A DNA stretch of 64,000 nt from Parascedosporium putredinis (lineage: Eukaryota > Ascomycota > Sordariomycetes > Microascales > Microascaceae): assembly GCA_949357655.1 (NCBI GenBank), contig CASHTG010000019.1, positions 1,922,001 through 1,986,000 on the forward strand, given 5' to 3'. The notes under the pieces were generated by a model. The model saw nothing but the letters and a program-made list of their open reading frames with translations. It ran no database searches and was not told where the DNA came from. The position numbers and the translations under genes are program-made. Every line of letters starts with the position of its first letter. Position 1 is the stretch's first letter. This document shows positions 12,856-25,335 of this stretch, piece after piece.

Positions 12856-13433
12856 GGCGAGGACACGGGAATTAGCTTCAAACTTGACCAGGGCTCTTTA
12901 GAGCCGGCTCGAGAAATGCTAAGAAGCTTCTCCCTTCATCCAGGGGATAAGCGTGAGAGAAGAGTTGTATGATGCTGCAGAGCAGTCGTCGGTGCCTAGT
13001 CTCACTTGATAACTAAGTCATCAGGCAAAATGACAATGTAGTGAGGGCGTGTGGGTCACTTGGATGAATATCCTATCACTTGAATTCCGCGTCGGATAGG
13101 GGAACCCCTTGTAACCAACGACGAAGCGCTGGTAAGATCTGAATCAATGAGGTACACGAGGAGTGAAGGGTCAAACTGAAGTTGAGGAGCTTCAATGAGC
13201 TCAGCAAGAGCCCATCACATGGGATTTCTTAGTCATCGACAGTGGCCCAACCTGGAGTAGTGGGAGTTCATTTCATTGGCCAAACTACCCCACCGCGATA
13301 CAGCGCATTTCGACGCGTCTCCTGTCAACGGAGAGTGGGAGTAGCCATCATCACAAGCCCGGGCGGTTTGATTCTGCTAACAGACTTTTTTCTTTGTCTT
13401 TTTTCCCCAGCTGTGTCAAAATCTTTCGAAATA
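12856..13433. promoter_or_regulatory. Divergent 5' region, ERD2 / CENP-U-like gene
   Basis: A 578-bp gap between two genes transcribed away from each other must hold both promoters. Just before the + strand start there is a pyrimidine-rich stretch (13385-13410). No specific factor site can be named from sequence alone. Confidence 0.4.
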
Positions 13434-15450
13434 ATGGCTAGTAAGTGGGAATATATGCCATATATGTACGCTGAGATAGTTTCTGAACTTTGTTGCTTTT
13501 AGCCCGAGAAGATCGAATGCGACAGCGCCTTCGTGGAGCAGTGTATGTGGTAGCTATAATCTTTGTGTTGACGGCCGCCTAGTGTACCTGTCTAATAAAT
13601 CATTTTTAGACGGCACCAAATCGAGGATATCTCATTTGGCTTTGACCTTCCAGAATTTGGACATGATGAGATTACCGAAGAGGTAAATCATAACGGCCTC
13701 CCACCAAGCCTAGCACCGACACCGATCAAACCCCGAAAGGCATCATCGCCGCGAAGTCAAGCATCTTCAGGACTCGAATCAAGAGTACCGAGCACCGAAA
13801 ATATCTTTACCCAAGGACTGGACGTCCAGGATACAGATGTTGCTGCGGCTGATGAGGGACCAGGTATCACGGCCAGTTCTCACACAAGTGATGATATTCT
13901 GGCTTTGCTGCCGCCAATCTCATCTTCAAGGGCCTACCATACCAGACGCTCCCAGGCAATATCCGATGTGATAGAAGAAAGCCCGAGACATGCGCCCGGA
14001 AGTGGACATAGAATAAGCCTTCCACTAATTGAAGTAGGAGGCTCGTCGCGAAGACTGCAAACGCTGGTGGATGCAATGTCTGCGAACGAACAAGATGGGA
14101 TAGTTTCCTCCCCACTTGCTCGGAAGTCAACTGGCAGAGCTTCTGGCGAGGCTCTTGATCTACTACCAGGCAACCTTTCGCCGCATGTTAATTCTACACA
14201 CACGCAAACTGGCGACATCGATGAACTATCTCCACTTGCCGAAAAACCCTCTCTTCAGAAGTCCCATGTGACCGAGGACATTAGGGACCAGGAGGCTGCT
14301 AGAGTCCTTCTTAGGAAGCGCCCATGGAGATCCTCAAAGTCCGAACACCAGGATAGGCGGGGTCGAACCATTGCCAGCAGCTCCAACGAAGAGCACACGA
14401 GGACTAGTCGGAGTTCTCTTGAAACCTCTAATGTCGCAAGCATCATTCCTACTAATCCGGCGGCAAAACGTCGAAAGCGATCTCACCATAATTCCGCCAA
14501 ACCAAAGCGGCTTATACTTAAAAGCCCGTCTTTGAAACAGTCCAATCAAATATCTACACCAACAACGCAGAATGGCGAAACATCGGCGGACGAGATAGGC
14601 AGCAAAAGCCACCCTGCCGTTGTTCCACTCACTGTGCAGCGTTTTCCTCGTACGCGGAAGTCACTTCACGGAGCGGATCATGATCATGATATCCTGTCTT
14701 CTGAGATTCCCTTTGGTAATCAGAAGGGTGTGAATGTTATCGATGTGCTCAATCAGTCCTGTGAGGAGGTCATTAGTATATGCATCAAACAACTCTTTGA
14801 GGCCGCACAGCGTGAAGACGCCCCATTTGCGCGGAAAGAGTTGCGAGCGAGACTCAGGGCCCTTGAGGATTTTGTTCAAGAGCTGCGCACGAAGTTTCTG
14901 ACCCAGGTACTAAAACCGTCCGCCCATGGCTCTATCAGCAATGATACTGATATCCCACTTAGACTATACTGTTGGACAACCTTCATTCGTTAAGACAACG
15001 GGTGAGAGATGCAGAAGGGACGCGAAACAAACTGAGAGATAATATCTACCAACGCCGCCGTGATCGAGAAGATATTCAACTTCGAATCGATAGTGAGAGG
15101 TTGATGCATGAAACAAATCAAAAGATACTATCGGTAAGTTTGATTTAAATGGACATCATAGTTTACTACAACTTCAGCGTGACTAATACGAGGGACTCGT
15201 GTAGAAACGAATGGATATGTCTTCCGATTTCCATCTTATCTGCTCAAGCGCCGAACAGGGTAAACGGGAAGTCCGACAAAACACCGGCCTCCAATACTTA
15301 CAAAAGCCAAATTTATCTCTCGGTCTAGAAATACATCGGATTGGCGATCGTGTCTGTAGGGTCGGCGATCGGGACGGACTTATGCATCGAGTGGCTGGGT
15401 TCAATCGCTTCTTAGAAAGGGCGGCTATCGAGCTTGAAGGCCGTACTTGA
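13434..15450 (+). CDS. Inner kinetochore protein, CENP-U/Ame1/Mis17-like
   Basis: Likely CENP-U family subunit of the inner kinetochore (COMA/CCAN). Exon 1 is only 7 nt (13434-13440); exon 2 is 13503-13542. With exon 3 they encode MATREDRMRQRLRGAVRHQ, resembling the N-terminal Arg-rich motif by which Ame1 binds the Mis12/MIND complex, then EDISFGFDLPEFG. A long disordered middle with basic patches (AAKRRKRSHH, KPKRLILKSP) follows, then a helical C-terminus from about 14720 (NVIDVLNQSCEEVISICIKQ; QRVRDAEGTRNKLRDNIYQR) ending in AGFNRFLERAAIELEGRT. Introns are 13441-13502, 13543-13609, 14907-14962 and 15134-15204, all phase-consistent. There is no frameshift. Family is inferred from the N-terminal motif and overall architecture; a different coiled-coil kinetochore or DNA-binding protein is possible. 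Confidence 0.6.
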
Positions 15451-15734
15451 AACCGTTTGGCTTGGACAGCATGCGTGAAGGCGTGGTGCGCTTTCGGATC
15501 GAGGTCGGAAATGCTGCATCTTGTTGTCAAAGGTACGTGAGGTGGCAAATAGGATGCACTTATATTTTTCATGACGCGCGACTTGCGCGGATCCGCCACT
15601 ATCATCTTCCCTCCCACAAGGGAGGCCACGATATACACTACTCAAAAAGCACCATGTCTTGAACCAAAATTTACTATGTCTAAATTTTGCGAAGAGCGGG
15701 GTGCCCCTTACCGATGCAGAAGTCTAAAGGCTGC

Positions 15735-16772
15735 CTACGCCCGCTTCTCCCCATTATCTTTCCCCTCAAGGCTAGAATCAGATCCAATCAACCCCCAGAT
15801 ATGATCACCCATTGTCGCTCTCCCTTCTTCTCTCCTCTGCTTCCGCTCCTCGTTGTCTTTCTCTTTGAGTTCTCTCACCTTCTCAGCCGTTCTTGACCTT
15901 GCCTCGTAGTCCGCCCTCAACGCCGCTTCTTCAGCAACTCGTTCATCTTCGGGAAGCCTGTCTAGCTGGTCCCTCCACCGGCTCGTCACGGCGTCATCTG
16001 GAACAGGTGCTTTTGAAGCAATACGAGGAGGGATGATCTCAAATGCAGGCACAGGAAGACCAGTCTCCCGAGCCCTCGTGGCCGCACTCTCATGCACAAT
16101 CATTCTTTGGTAAAGTGAATCTGCGTGCAGTTGTATGTCTTCTTCGATTGTATTTTCGCGGCCAACATCGGCCTTATAACCCAGGACTCGAAGGAACCTC
16201 TATTGCGACGGTTAGCGTCTATGAAGACATCTTTCAGGGCGCGAACACGGAAGAACAAAAAGAAGAAGAAAAAGAAAGGGGGGCTTCTGGCTTAACCATC
16301 ATACCGATTGCATTGTGTAGCATCGCTCGAACTGTTTTGCCTGGTCTCGACACATCTGCAACGTGTCCATCCAACTGCCCTCGATCATACATTTTCTCCA
16401 CTCCTCTTGTTGAAAGGCACAGTTTTCAAGAGCTGCTTTCGCAATCATCGTCTTGCGCTCCTTGAAGCCATCCAGGACGTCCATTAGTCTTTCATGGCTG
16501 CTTTTCGCGTCAGCCTCCACGGCCTCTAGAGGCCTGTATGTTTTCCATAGACCAGCATAACGGCCGTCCTTATAGAGGCTTCCTCGTGGCACGTCGAGGT
16601 TGGCGTCCCGTGGTGTCGGCTGGGATGGATGACGTCGCACATCTACCTCAGGCTTGCTCAACTGAGCGTTAAAGGATGATTCCCTATCGAGAAAGTCGCG
16701 TAACTTCGGGTCTAATTTTTGAAGCGGATCTTCGGCGGACTTGCGCCCTGCTAAAGTGGTTAGCCACTCCAT
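15735..16772 (-). CDS. Conserved twin-CX9C (CHCH-like) protein, probably mitochondrial
   Basis: A 310-codon protein conserved in filamentous fungi; I do not know a characterised name. Exon 1 (16772-16305) begins MEWLTTLAGRKSAEDP and contains SLYKDGRYAGLWKTYRP. It ends with a clear twin CX9C pattern: C-AFQQEEWRK-C, twelve residues, C-RDQAKQFER-C. This is the signature of proteins oxidised by Mia40/Erv1 in the mitochondrial intermembrane space. The intron 16304-16200 is in phase and has a purine-rich block. Exon 2 (16199-15735) reads RFLRVLGY, DIQLHADSLYQRM, then a charged helical C-terminus (EKVRELKEKDNEERKQRREE). There is no frameshift. Mitochondrial location is inferred from the cysteine spacing only. 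Confidence 0.75.
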
Positions 16773-17213
16773 GGCGTTGTGGTTGAATACTTGCTCTTCT
16801 CAGTTGGTGAGCTGGAGAGGTCGGAAGGGAAAATCCAGTTTGTCACTGAAGAACCGATGCACTGTGGTTAGTCAATGCGCACTGTACTTATACATCACTC
16901 TTATTGCTTTCCTTGATGGTTCCACGCAAGAGGATATAAAAAACGGTTACAATTCAATCTGTCACCCATCAGCCGTATATTTAATGTTTATCCGTGAGGA
17001 TGAAACCGTTCAACTTTAAATAGGGTTTCCGATGCACAAGCAAGGTTGGGGGCCAGTCTAAGTGAAAACGACAACCTTTTTCATGCCATATCAAATTCAT
17101 AAGCTGCGTCTAGACACAGTACGCTAAGACCAGCATCGACCAGCAGAACAGACCGTCCGGGTGTAAAAACCATTTTCCTTTTGCTCCAAAGACATGCCAT
17201 AAAAGGGATCCTT

Positions 17214-17919
17214 TTAGAACTTGCTGAACTTCTTCACCGCCTTACCAGTTCGGGGGAGCACGCGAAGAACGTTGAACCGCACCTATAGGAGCGCCATATT
17301 AGCAAAGGCATGGTAATGAAGGCCCCCGACCCAAAAGAAACGTTCAAGGACAAGGGACGGCACGTACAGTCTTGCTGAGAGGTCGGCATTGGCCAACAGT
17401 AACCTGGTCGCCCTCTTCAACACGGAAGCATGGGGAAACGTGGGCGGCAAGGTTCTTGTGCCTCTTCTCGTATCGGGAGTACTTCTTGATGAAGTGGAGG
17501 TATTCGCGGCGGACAATGACGGTTCGATGCATCTTAGTTGAGACGACGGTTCCAGTGAGGATGCGGCCGCGGATGGAAACGAGACCAGTGAACGGGCACT
17601 TCTTGTCTGATAGAGCACAAAAGAAAAGGAGGAGAAAAGGCCGAGATTAGCAAAATATTTCTGGCCATAGTTCGGCCTAACCGGTCGATTCTACGCGGAA
17701 ATTCGCGCCATAAATGGGAGAGTTCAAAGTCTCGCACATACCAATGTAGTTGCCCTCAATGGCGGTCTTTGGGGTCCTAAAACCGAGGCCGACATCCTTA
17801 TACCACCTCCTTCCACCTTTTCCGGGCCTAGAAGCCTTAACCTTAACCTTGGCGTTCTGGAAAATGTGAGGTTGCTTCTGGAAAGCCCTCTCGGACTGGA
17901 CAGTCAGTTCGGTCGCCAT
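17214..17919 (-). CDS. rps11: 40S ribosomal protein S11 (uS17)
   Basis: Small-subunit cytosolic ribosomal protein. It starts at 17919 with MATELTVQSERAFQKQPHIF, continues with RWYKDVGLGFRTPKTAIEGNYI, DKKCPFTGLVSIRGRILTGT, MHRTVIVRREYLHFIKKYSR and VEEGDQVTVGQCRPLSKT, and ends VRFNVLRVLPRTGKAVKK..F at 17214. Introns 17741-17607 and 17367-17283 give three exons of 178, 239 and 69 nt, 161 residues in total, the usual fungal length. All splice junctions are in phase and the gene is intact. The ATG at 17937 was not chosen because family members begin MATELT. Confidence 0.97.
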
Positions 17920-18445
17920 TGTGAGGTTTCGGTGCACCGTGAAATGCTGATCGGATAACGACTCGGCTTGTATGAGAAACTCTCTTCTATCGACGATCCG
18001 GTCGAGAGTGGTCGAGAGGATCGTAGCCGCGAACTTGGAAGGTTGCTGTGTTGTGGTTGGTTAGTAGTTAAAGACTGGCAGTGACCCCCTCTGTCGAAAA
18101 AGAGAAAATTCGTGATTAGGGCAAATAAATGTCAGGGCAGTTTGTGTGTACAGCCACAGGAGGCTTACGAAAGACATGGGTCCTGGTGGCGCACTTCAGT
18201 TTCATCCTATTGGACCGATGTCCGTTGTCGGGGTAACACATATCTCAAGCAAGGAGCGCTATGATCCAATGTTGACAAAGGATACATGTAATGGTGTCTC
18301 CAAATACTGGCGCGTGCACTGGCCCATTAAGTTGGCGCGTCTTTCGACTCGAACAACCCACCCACAGAGACGTAACCCCCGCCCGAAATTCTTCCTTCAA
18401 CACCATTTTCTTGTCGCATTAAGCATCATACATGCTCCATTCAAT
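17920..18445. promoter_or_regulatory. Divergent 5' region, rps11 / spc7
   Basis: This 526-bp span separates a highly expressed ribosomal gene (-) from the kinetochore gene spc7 (+). The Spc7 reading frame stays open upstream of its ATG (to 18146) but that part lacks family character. No specific site is claimed. Confidence 0.4.
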
Positions 18446-21400
18446 ATGTCTACTCAACCGGACGTAAGAAGAAAGCGCAAGTCTCTTGGTGCGCCGCTTA
18501 GCGCGGCAAGGCGGACCGAAGAGAGAGAGAATGCACGTCGAAAAGGCTCACGGAGTAAAAGCATCGGCCCCGGAGGCCTTGATGCCCTCCAGCAGGCATC
18601 TGGGAATAGACGAGCAGTAGGTTCTTACCCCAATGGCTGGTCATCGCCCAGTCTGTTGACAAACGTCCAGTCACTCGCAGCGCTACCTAAATTTCAGCCA
18701 CGCTCGATTTTGAAACCCACCACCCCAGGCGCTCTCAACAGCAACACCGAGATCCTTCTTGACCTAGACTTTGGAGAAAACGTAACAGCTACAGGGTCGA
18801 AGACTTTCCACGGCCAGTCCTACAATTTAAGCCAAGGGGCAAAAATCGCTTTGCGGGCCGAAGAGGAGCAGCAAGTCTCGTTGAAAGAGCGCGAGGAGCG
18901 CGAGAGGCGAGAAGCGCGCAGGAAATCACTTGCGAACAGAAGAGTCTCCTTCGCGGCAGAGGCGACATTACACACGTTTCACGAGATCGAGTACCAGGAT
19001 CCGGCGGCCTATACGAACTCAGCGCGGCGTGCTTCAACAGCTACCCTCGCAACTTCTCATCAACAAACCACCGACCAGCCCGGAGGGGCTCTAGTAGGGG
19101 TTGAGGGTCATGTCCACCCTCGTGGCCCAGGACATCAACAGAGTGATTGGGAGCAAGATATAGACGATACCGTTGCCTCAAGTATGTACGGCTCTGACTC
19201 CGATCTGGGCGAATCCGTGGAAGAAGTGGAGGACCATGAGGACACCGGCAGCCCAAGTGACTCATCTGATGATGACGGAACTATGGTGACCGTCGATGGC
19301 GATGAGACAACATCCGCTTCAGTAGCCTCGGCAGACAGCTCAACCGTTGATGAGGCCCTTCGATTGGCCGCGCGGCACGCAGATACCCAGAAGCCCAGCG
19401 CCGATGATGGAACAGAAGTCGAAGAGATTATCCCCTCATTTGGCTGGGCTAAAAAGTCCGAAATGATGGCGCACTAGGGATGGAGACCCAAACGGAGCTT
19501 AAGACTATAGAACGTGACTCGACAGGGATGGATCTTGAGATGGAGATTACGCAAGCCATTGGGGGCATCATCAGACATGGCGTCACTAAGCCGGTTGACA
19601 ATAGTGACATGTCAATGGACGTCACCAGGGCTTTCGGGACAATTTTCTCACGGAATGGTCAATCTCAACACAATATGGAAGATGAAATACCAGCGCCGTA
19701 CATCGACAATATGCTTGAAGCTAAGTGTGACCCGCATGGCCAAGTCATAAAAGACCATTCACACGGGGTCGAAGACATCAGCTCTCAGAGTAACGAAGAT
19801 ATGTCGATGGAGCTAACGACTGTCATGGGTGGTTTGATTTCCACGGAGAATGGAGACACCCATGAACATGATGGAACCCTCGCCAGCATCAAGCGCAACC
19901 TCTCATATAAGGGTAGGGAGCTAAATCAGGCACCAGCCCTGCCATTTGATACCAGCCCAGATGACTCCGCGGAAACCGTCGGCATGGACATAACAACTGC
20001 ACTCGGAAAGATTTTGCCGACCAGCAGTAGCCATGCCCTTGGGAGTGACGGTGCCTTCGAGGTGGACATGGCCACCACTCCGGGAGCCACGCCGCAACCT
20101 CGTCCTCAAAAGTCAAACTCGCCAACCCAAGTCGTGGCTTCAAGTCAAGATGTTCTCGGTGTCTCGCACAACCCAGTCATGGCATCATTTACGGACCATA
20201 TTAGAGTTGGCAAGCAAAATGCACCAGATCACACTATCCCTAGAAATTCTAGTCGATCGCCAACTTCAACTGTCACCTCCCAGGTTGACAACGCTTTAGA
20301 TGGAGCCGGCCCTCAACCTATATCCCCCAAGAAACGCTCCATAAGCCCCAACCAGCGACATGACGCCCATGGGACGTTGAACGGATTCGCATCACCCCAA
20401 ACGCCGATACTACTAACTCCACAAAGCAAAAGGCTGCCTAAATTTGGTCTTGAGAAAGAGGGTCTCGGGTCGCCTCGTGTCTCAGCCCTCCTAGATCGCA
20501 GGGCCTCCATCGGCGAAGTATCTTGCAGCTTTACTCCTGGTCAAGGCCCGATCGGACGCAGAGTTGTATTCAACGAGCCTTTTTCTCGGGATCAACCACT
20601 GGTATAGAGTGCCGAGGGGACAAGGAACGCAACAGCGATCAAAAGTCACTGGACGATGCCGAGGTCACAGTCAATCTCAAGGAGATGATTGCGAGTCTTT
20701 CACCTAAAAAGAACCATCGTGGCCGAAAAAGTCTACATGTGGGGAGCGCTCGTGGCGTTCTTGGTAAGCGTCCAACGGAACTCGATGATTCAGAGGAAGA
20801 GAAGGATGGCATCAAGCGTTTGAAGGGACACCATGGCAGCCCCGTCAAAAACGTGCGATTACAACAACCCCCGGGTAGCGTAGCATCCATGCTCGAGACA
20901 TCGGCGGTGCCCGAACCCAAGGAACCACCCGACGAACCAGGTATAACTTCTTTTGACCTTGGTGCTAGAAATCGCATTCATCTCCAGGACTTTTTGAACA
21001 TGATATCCGTGAGCTTCATGGAACTCACTACCTCCAAAAGACGACAAACTCAAGCACCCTCAATGCTACGGGACTGCGAACACGACATCTCACTTGAGCG
21101 CTGCGTGATTTCTGGTGCATGCACTGTTCCAGTGCTTGAATTATATCAACATGTGAGATGCCTATCTAGATATAACCTGAACCCTATACTAATTCCTGCG
21201 CGATTAGTCTTGTCGAGAACTCAAGAAGTACATCTCAGAAGGTCGCCGTATCGTAAAGGAAATAGAGGTGGAAACATATCAAGACAACCCTCCTTTATTT
21301 CAAGAATATGCTTCTGCCACCCCCGAGTTCAAAATGCTCATGGACCATCAGTTCAAGAATGGCAAGACCCATGCGCGTCTCCTAAGCAAAGCAATGTGGT

Positions 21401-22548
21401 ATGAGTGGCGTATGAAGCTCCAGCAGGGCCTGAGGGAGGGGCTCGAAAGAATCAATCACGACATGGATGAGGATATCATCTCTCTCGAAACCCAGAGACA
21501 GCTCATTGATTCCTCTCTCCCCACGCTGGCCTCGAAATACGAAAGCCTGGCAAGGGCACATGGAGACCTCGAGATCTACGCGAAGGAGCTTGCGGAGTGT
21601 GATCAAAATGAATTAAACTCTGCAAGGCACCAGCTTGTAGAGTTGGAGGCTAGTATTCAAGCCCGAAAGAAACAGATTGCGGAGCTTCGCATCCAGGTAC
21701 AACTAACCGAGTCTCGGAAAGAGCAGATTTCTCTTCAAAAGGATCGGTGTATGGTAGATATTAAAGAAGCAGAGAAGATCCGGGAGGAATGCAAAGGGTG
21801 GACAGCCAAAGAAATTAGCGTCTACAAAGGTAGGGAGTAACCTTCCCCCAACATACGAGACATGATACACTTAACTCCGCTGTCACCTCGTGGCCTTTTT
21901 CAGCTAACACCCATAAAAGAAAAAGTCCAAACCCTCGAAAAACAGTATCACTGGGCAGTAACGGGAGTTGCCGGTGCCCGAATTACGATGGCCTATAAAG
22001 GCGAGCTTGTAGTCGCCTTCGACATAACCGATACGCAACATGGTTGGGATGATCCAACGGTCGAAGCACGGCGTGTGTTCACCAAATCCGATGCACCTAC
22101 ACGGCACCAGGAAGTGGCGCGGGATTTCTTTTTGCAGCGTATCCGTGACCACTCCCACAAGAGTGACAGGAAGTTGAGCTCCTTGCTCAGCTTGGCTGCG
22201 AGAGAGTGGGAGACTGCTAGGTGCATGGTTCGCAACATCAACGTCGCCGATACCACGTACCCTACTAAAGTTATCCGGACGTCAGGTACTTCCATTGAGG
22301 TTGTATCCACGTTGCTAGTGACCGAACTGGAAACGAAAATTGAGGTCATTTTTGCCATTTCAATGAACACTGCCTTAGGAAACACACAGGTTACCATCGA
22401 GCCTAGCGCGAGAGTAGTCTATGGGGAGGCCTTCAACTTAGGAAAGATGAAAGACCACCTAACATCGCGAATTAACCAGATGCCGGGGAGCATGACGTTC
22501 AGGAAACGTGGTGCAACATTCTTGTATCATTGCACAGAAGGCTCCTAA
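18446..22548 (+). CDS. spc7: Outer kinetochore scaffold Spc7/KNL1
   Basis: KNL1/Spc7 links the kinetochore to checkpoint and PP1 signalling. Start chosen at 18446 (MSTQPDVRRKRKSLG). A SILK motif (18704-18715, RSILKPTTP) and an RVSF motif (18941-18952) are the paired PP1 docking sites of KNL1. Four MELT-like Bub3 sites follow: MEIT (19540), MDVT (19615), MELT (19807), MDIT (19984). NLKEMIASLSPKK and GRKSLHVGSARGVLGKRP precede the Spc7 domain (LQDFLNMISVSFMELTTSKR, then NPPLFQEYASA, LLSKAMWYEWRMKL), a coiled coil and a C-terminal RWD-like region. Introns are 21153-21207 and about 21829-21903. Frameshifts lie near the A5 run 19451-19455, near 20600, and one base around the last intron. The essential function argues these are sequence errors. 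Confidence 0.93.
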
Positions 22549-23030
22549 CTCGGGGGCGCAAGGTAGATTCCTGAGAAGAGCTTTCTTTCATTAAGAGTTC
22601 AACAAGGCTCGTCCCTATCGTTCTAATGAGGTGGGCCGGGGCGATTTATGTGCCACGATCGCTTTAGCATAAATTAATATTCTTGGAGGACTGACTCCCT
22701 AAGTCGGCAATATGCTACAAGTGACTAGGCCCGCGATTGTATGCAGCCATGGGCCAAAATAGTGGATCTAAGCAGGTGATTCAGACCCTCTGCATCGAGC
22801 GAAGGCAAACAACTCGAGGGACTGAGAGGATAGCGCGTAGTGTAGTGCGTGTGGGTGATAACCAAGTGTTGAAATTTGTAAACTCCAGCCAGCCCCCGCC
22901 ACCTTTGTATAAGACTGCGACCGCGGCCTCTTAGCAGCGGTGTCTCGAGTTCAAACACATCAAGGTCAGAACAAGTTATGGGTAGAAAATCATCTCGAAT
23001 CAGGAGACGGGAGAAGCACCACCTGGTGCA
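22549..23030. other. Convergent intergenic region
   Basis: 3' flanks of spc7 (+) and the Atg14/UVRAG-like gene (-). No supported gene, repeat or RNA. Confidence 0.45.
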
Positions 23031-24553
23031 CTATGTTCCCCCATCGAAGACCCAATCTTCTGTCTCTACTACTTCCCATTCCGGAACACTTAATTCGCTT
23101 AGTAGTTTCTTCTTGAGCTTATCCGCCAACTTTATTGGTGAGGGCAATTTGAACGATCGAATAAAATCCGTGCCCTCCGCGCTAGCAAGAAAAGCATGAG
23201 TGGTCCCGTGTGAAAATCGCCCCATCATAGGGGTAGTAGTGGAGGGCGCCTCTTGTCCAGTGTTATCCGCCTCCGAAATGTCGTGAGAAGAGCGGTGGTG
23301 ATAGAGTTTTGTCGTTTGGGTATGAAGCTTTTGGCCGATCAAGAGATTATAAAGGTTTCGCCCCATGTTGCAAACATCGTCAAAAGAAGCTCGGTCACCA
23401 ATAGGTATATTCTGGGTCAGGCATGCCCACGATACGTCATACGCGAGAAGCGTGACACCTTCTAGAAAGAAGGCGTGTGCGCAGGGGTCCTCTCTAGCAA
23501 GTACAGGGAGCGGCTTATCTATAAATAACGGTCTCGGCCGTGAAAAGGTGCCAGTATCACGCGTTTGGCGATCAAGGAAAGCTTAGTGATGGCTCATAGT
23601 TGCTTGGGGTTGGTCCCGAGCTTAAAGGTTTGATGTTGAGGGTTTGCGAATCTCTATCTCCATGGCGGTACGAGGACGCTAAGTTGTAAATAGTCGGTTG
23701 AGGGTGATCGCGGCAGGGCATAAGTATCTCGGCAGGGAGCCGCAGTGCGAGATAGTGTGATGCCAGTATCAAAATGTGAGATATATGAGAAAGCGATGTT
23801 GAGATCACCTCCGGCGATAAGGCTATTTGATGTTTTAGCACGGTTCAGTCGGACTAATCATAAGAGACAAAGGAGAAGCCCACAGCCGTCGAAGTAACAA
23901 TGAAAGATTGTCTTATACCTACCATTCATTGAAGCCAGGTCAACGACATCGATACCACCTAGTTTGAACTCATATTTCGAGGCACCTTTCTTCACCCTAC
24001 GAAGTCCGTAGAGCCTGGCAGCTTCCATGCAAAGAAAGGCACGAGTCGCGGCAGTTTGATCTGAACAGCGGTTCCATCTACTTCGAACTAGAAGAGTCAT
24101 GTTTTCAGTTTCATTGAAAGCCTTGCTCCTACGCGCATCGATCCCAGCTGAGGCCGAAACTAGATCTGATCGTCGCCGCGCGATGCTCTCACGCTTGGTC
24201 GCAACCTCAGCTCGAGCACGAGAGATGTCGGCCTGAAGCTTCTCGGCGCGGGCGAGTATCTGCTCCGTCCTGTCCTGTACCAGAGACCGACGGGATACTA
24301 GGTATTCTGAGGTAAGTTTCCTTGTCGGCTGCAATACACTTGATGTAGGATTATCGCATTTTGCTTGCGATTCTGAGACAAGCCCGTCGATACGGTTCTG
24401 TAGTGATTCATTGCGCATCAAAGCCCTCAACATGCGAAGTCGATTCTCATAACACACATTCCTCGCATCAACAGTGCAAAAGAACGGTAGACCGGTTGGA
24501 TCCTGTGGACGACCACATATCTCGCAGAGCAAGGTGGGGTGAGTTGCGGACAT
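23031..24553 (-). CDS. Vps34 PI3-kinase complex subunit, Atg14/UVRAG (Vps38) family
   Basis: Autophagy/endosomal regulator of the Vps34 complex. It starts at 24553 with a Cys motif (LLCEICGRPQ .. FFCTVDARNVCYENR) like the N-terminus of Atg14-type proteins, then a coiled coil (QDRTEQILARAEKLQADISR). The C-terminal domain contains LGGIDVVDLASMN, ISTSLSHISHILILASHYLA, LRLPAEILMP, PRPLFIDKPLPVLAREDP, MGRNLYNLL and FSHGTTHAFLASAEGT, and ends at 23031 with ELSVPEWEVVETEDW. The intron 23922-23823 joins in phase. A single frameshift near 23585 (after PSLSF) separates two otherwise continuous halves. Sequence alone does not decide between Atg14 and UVRAG/Vps38. Confidence 0.82.
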
Positions 24554-25335
24554 GGGGCACTGAGTATGTCAATGTTGAGCAGAGACAACTGCTTCGATAG
24601 AAACCACGAAAATAGTGGGATGGAATGGAGAAAATACTTTGCCTCCCCACCCAAAAGAAGGGAAATAAAAGCTGAATATCGAAACCCAGCTCCGATGCAG
24701 TGAAAGGCAGCCCTTTCCACGACTATTGCTGGCCAAGTACCTAGTAGGGTGTCAGGTCGTTCGGATGATGAGTTGATAATCGGGGGCTGTATTGCTTATA
24801 TGCTTGGCGGAAGCTTAATTGGGCCAATATCAGATGACCGAACAAACTACTTGATAAGCACGGATGCACGCGACCCTCAATTCGATGCCTCAGTGAATGA
24901 GTCTGGTCGATCCATCATTGAACGACTGGCGTGGCTACTGCCTGCAGCTTAATGTCTCCCCAAATTCACTTCCTCGAGGCTGGCCGCAATGTTCTCGAGC
25001 CTTCCAGAGTTCTAAACTAACTTTCTCACTGTTAGTCACTGTCCGTGCCATGAACCGTGCCTCCTCTTCAACAACCACACCGAGTCAAGGAGGGCTTGCT
25101 GAAAGGAAGCCCAGCTGGAACTGGCCGTTCATCACTTTGCCTATCCACTCCTTGTTCCCCTTCCATGCACCGAATAATATTAGACGGCTTGATGGACACG
25201 CCAAGTTCCTTTTGGCGCAAATCGAGAATGACCAACAAGAGCCTGTAATTTTCAGGCGCCAATAATTCACCAAGAGCGACCTAATAATTTGGTCTTACGA
25301 ACCAGCCTTCCTTCCGACAACAGACTCACAACATT
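24554..25335. other. Divergent intergenic region
   Basis: 5' flank of the Atg14/UVRAG-like gene (-) and of the conserved unknown gene (+). An extra upstream exon of the latter may lie here (an ATG at 25051 opens a frame to 25265), but I cannot prove a splice connection. Confidence 0.35.

Noticed and set aside
16043..16465. 140-codon plus-strand ORF
   Set aside because: Antisense to the well-supported twin-CX9C gene and its intron; a shadow.
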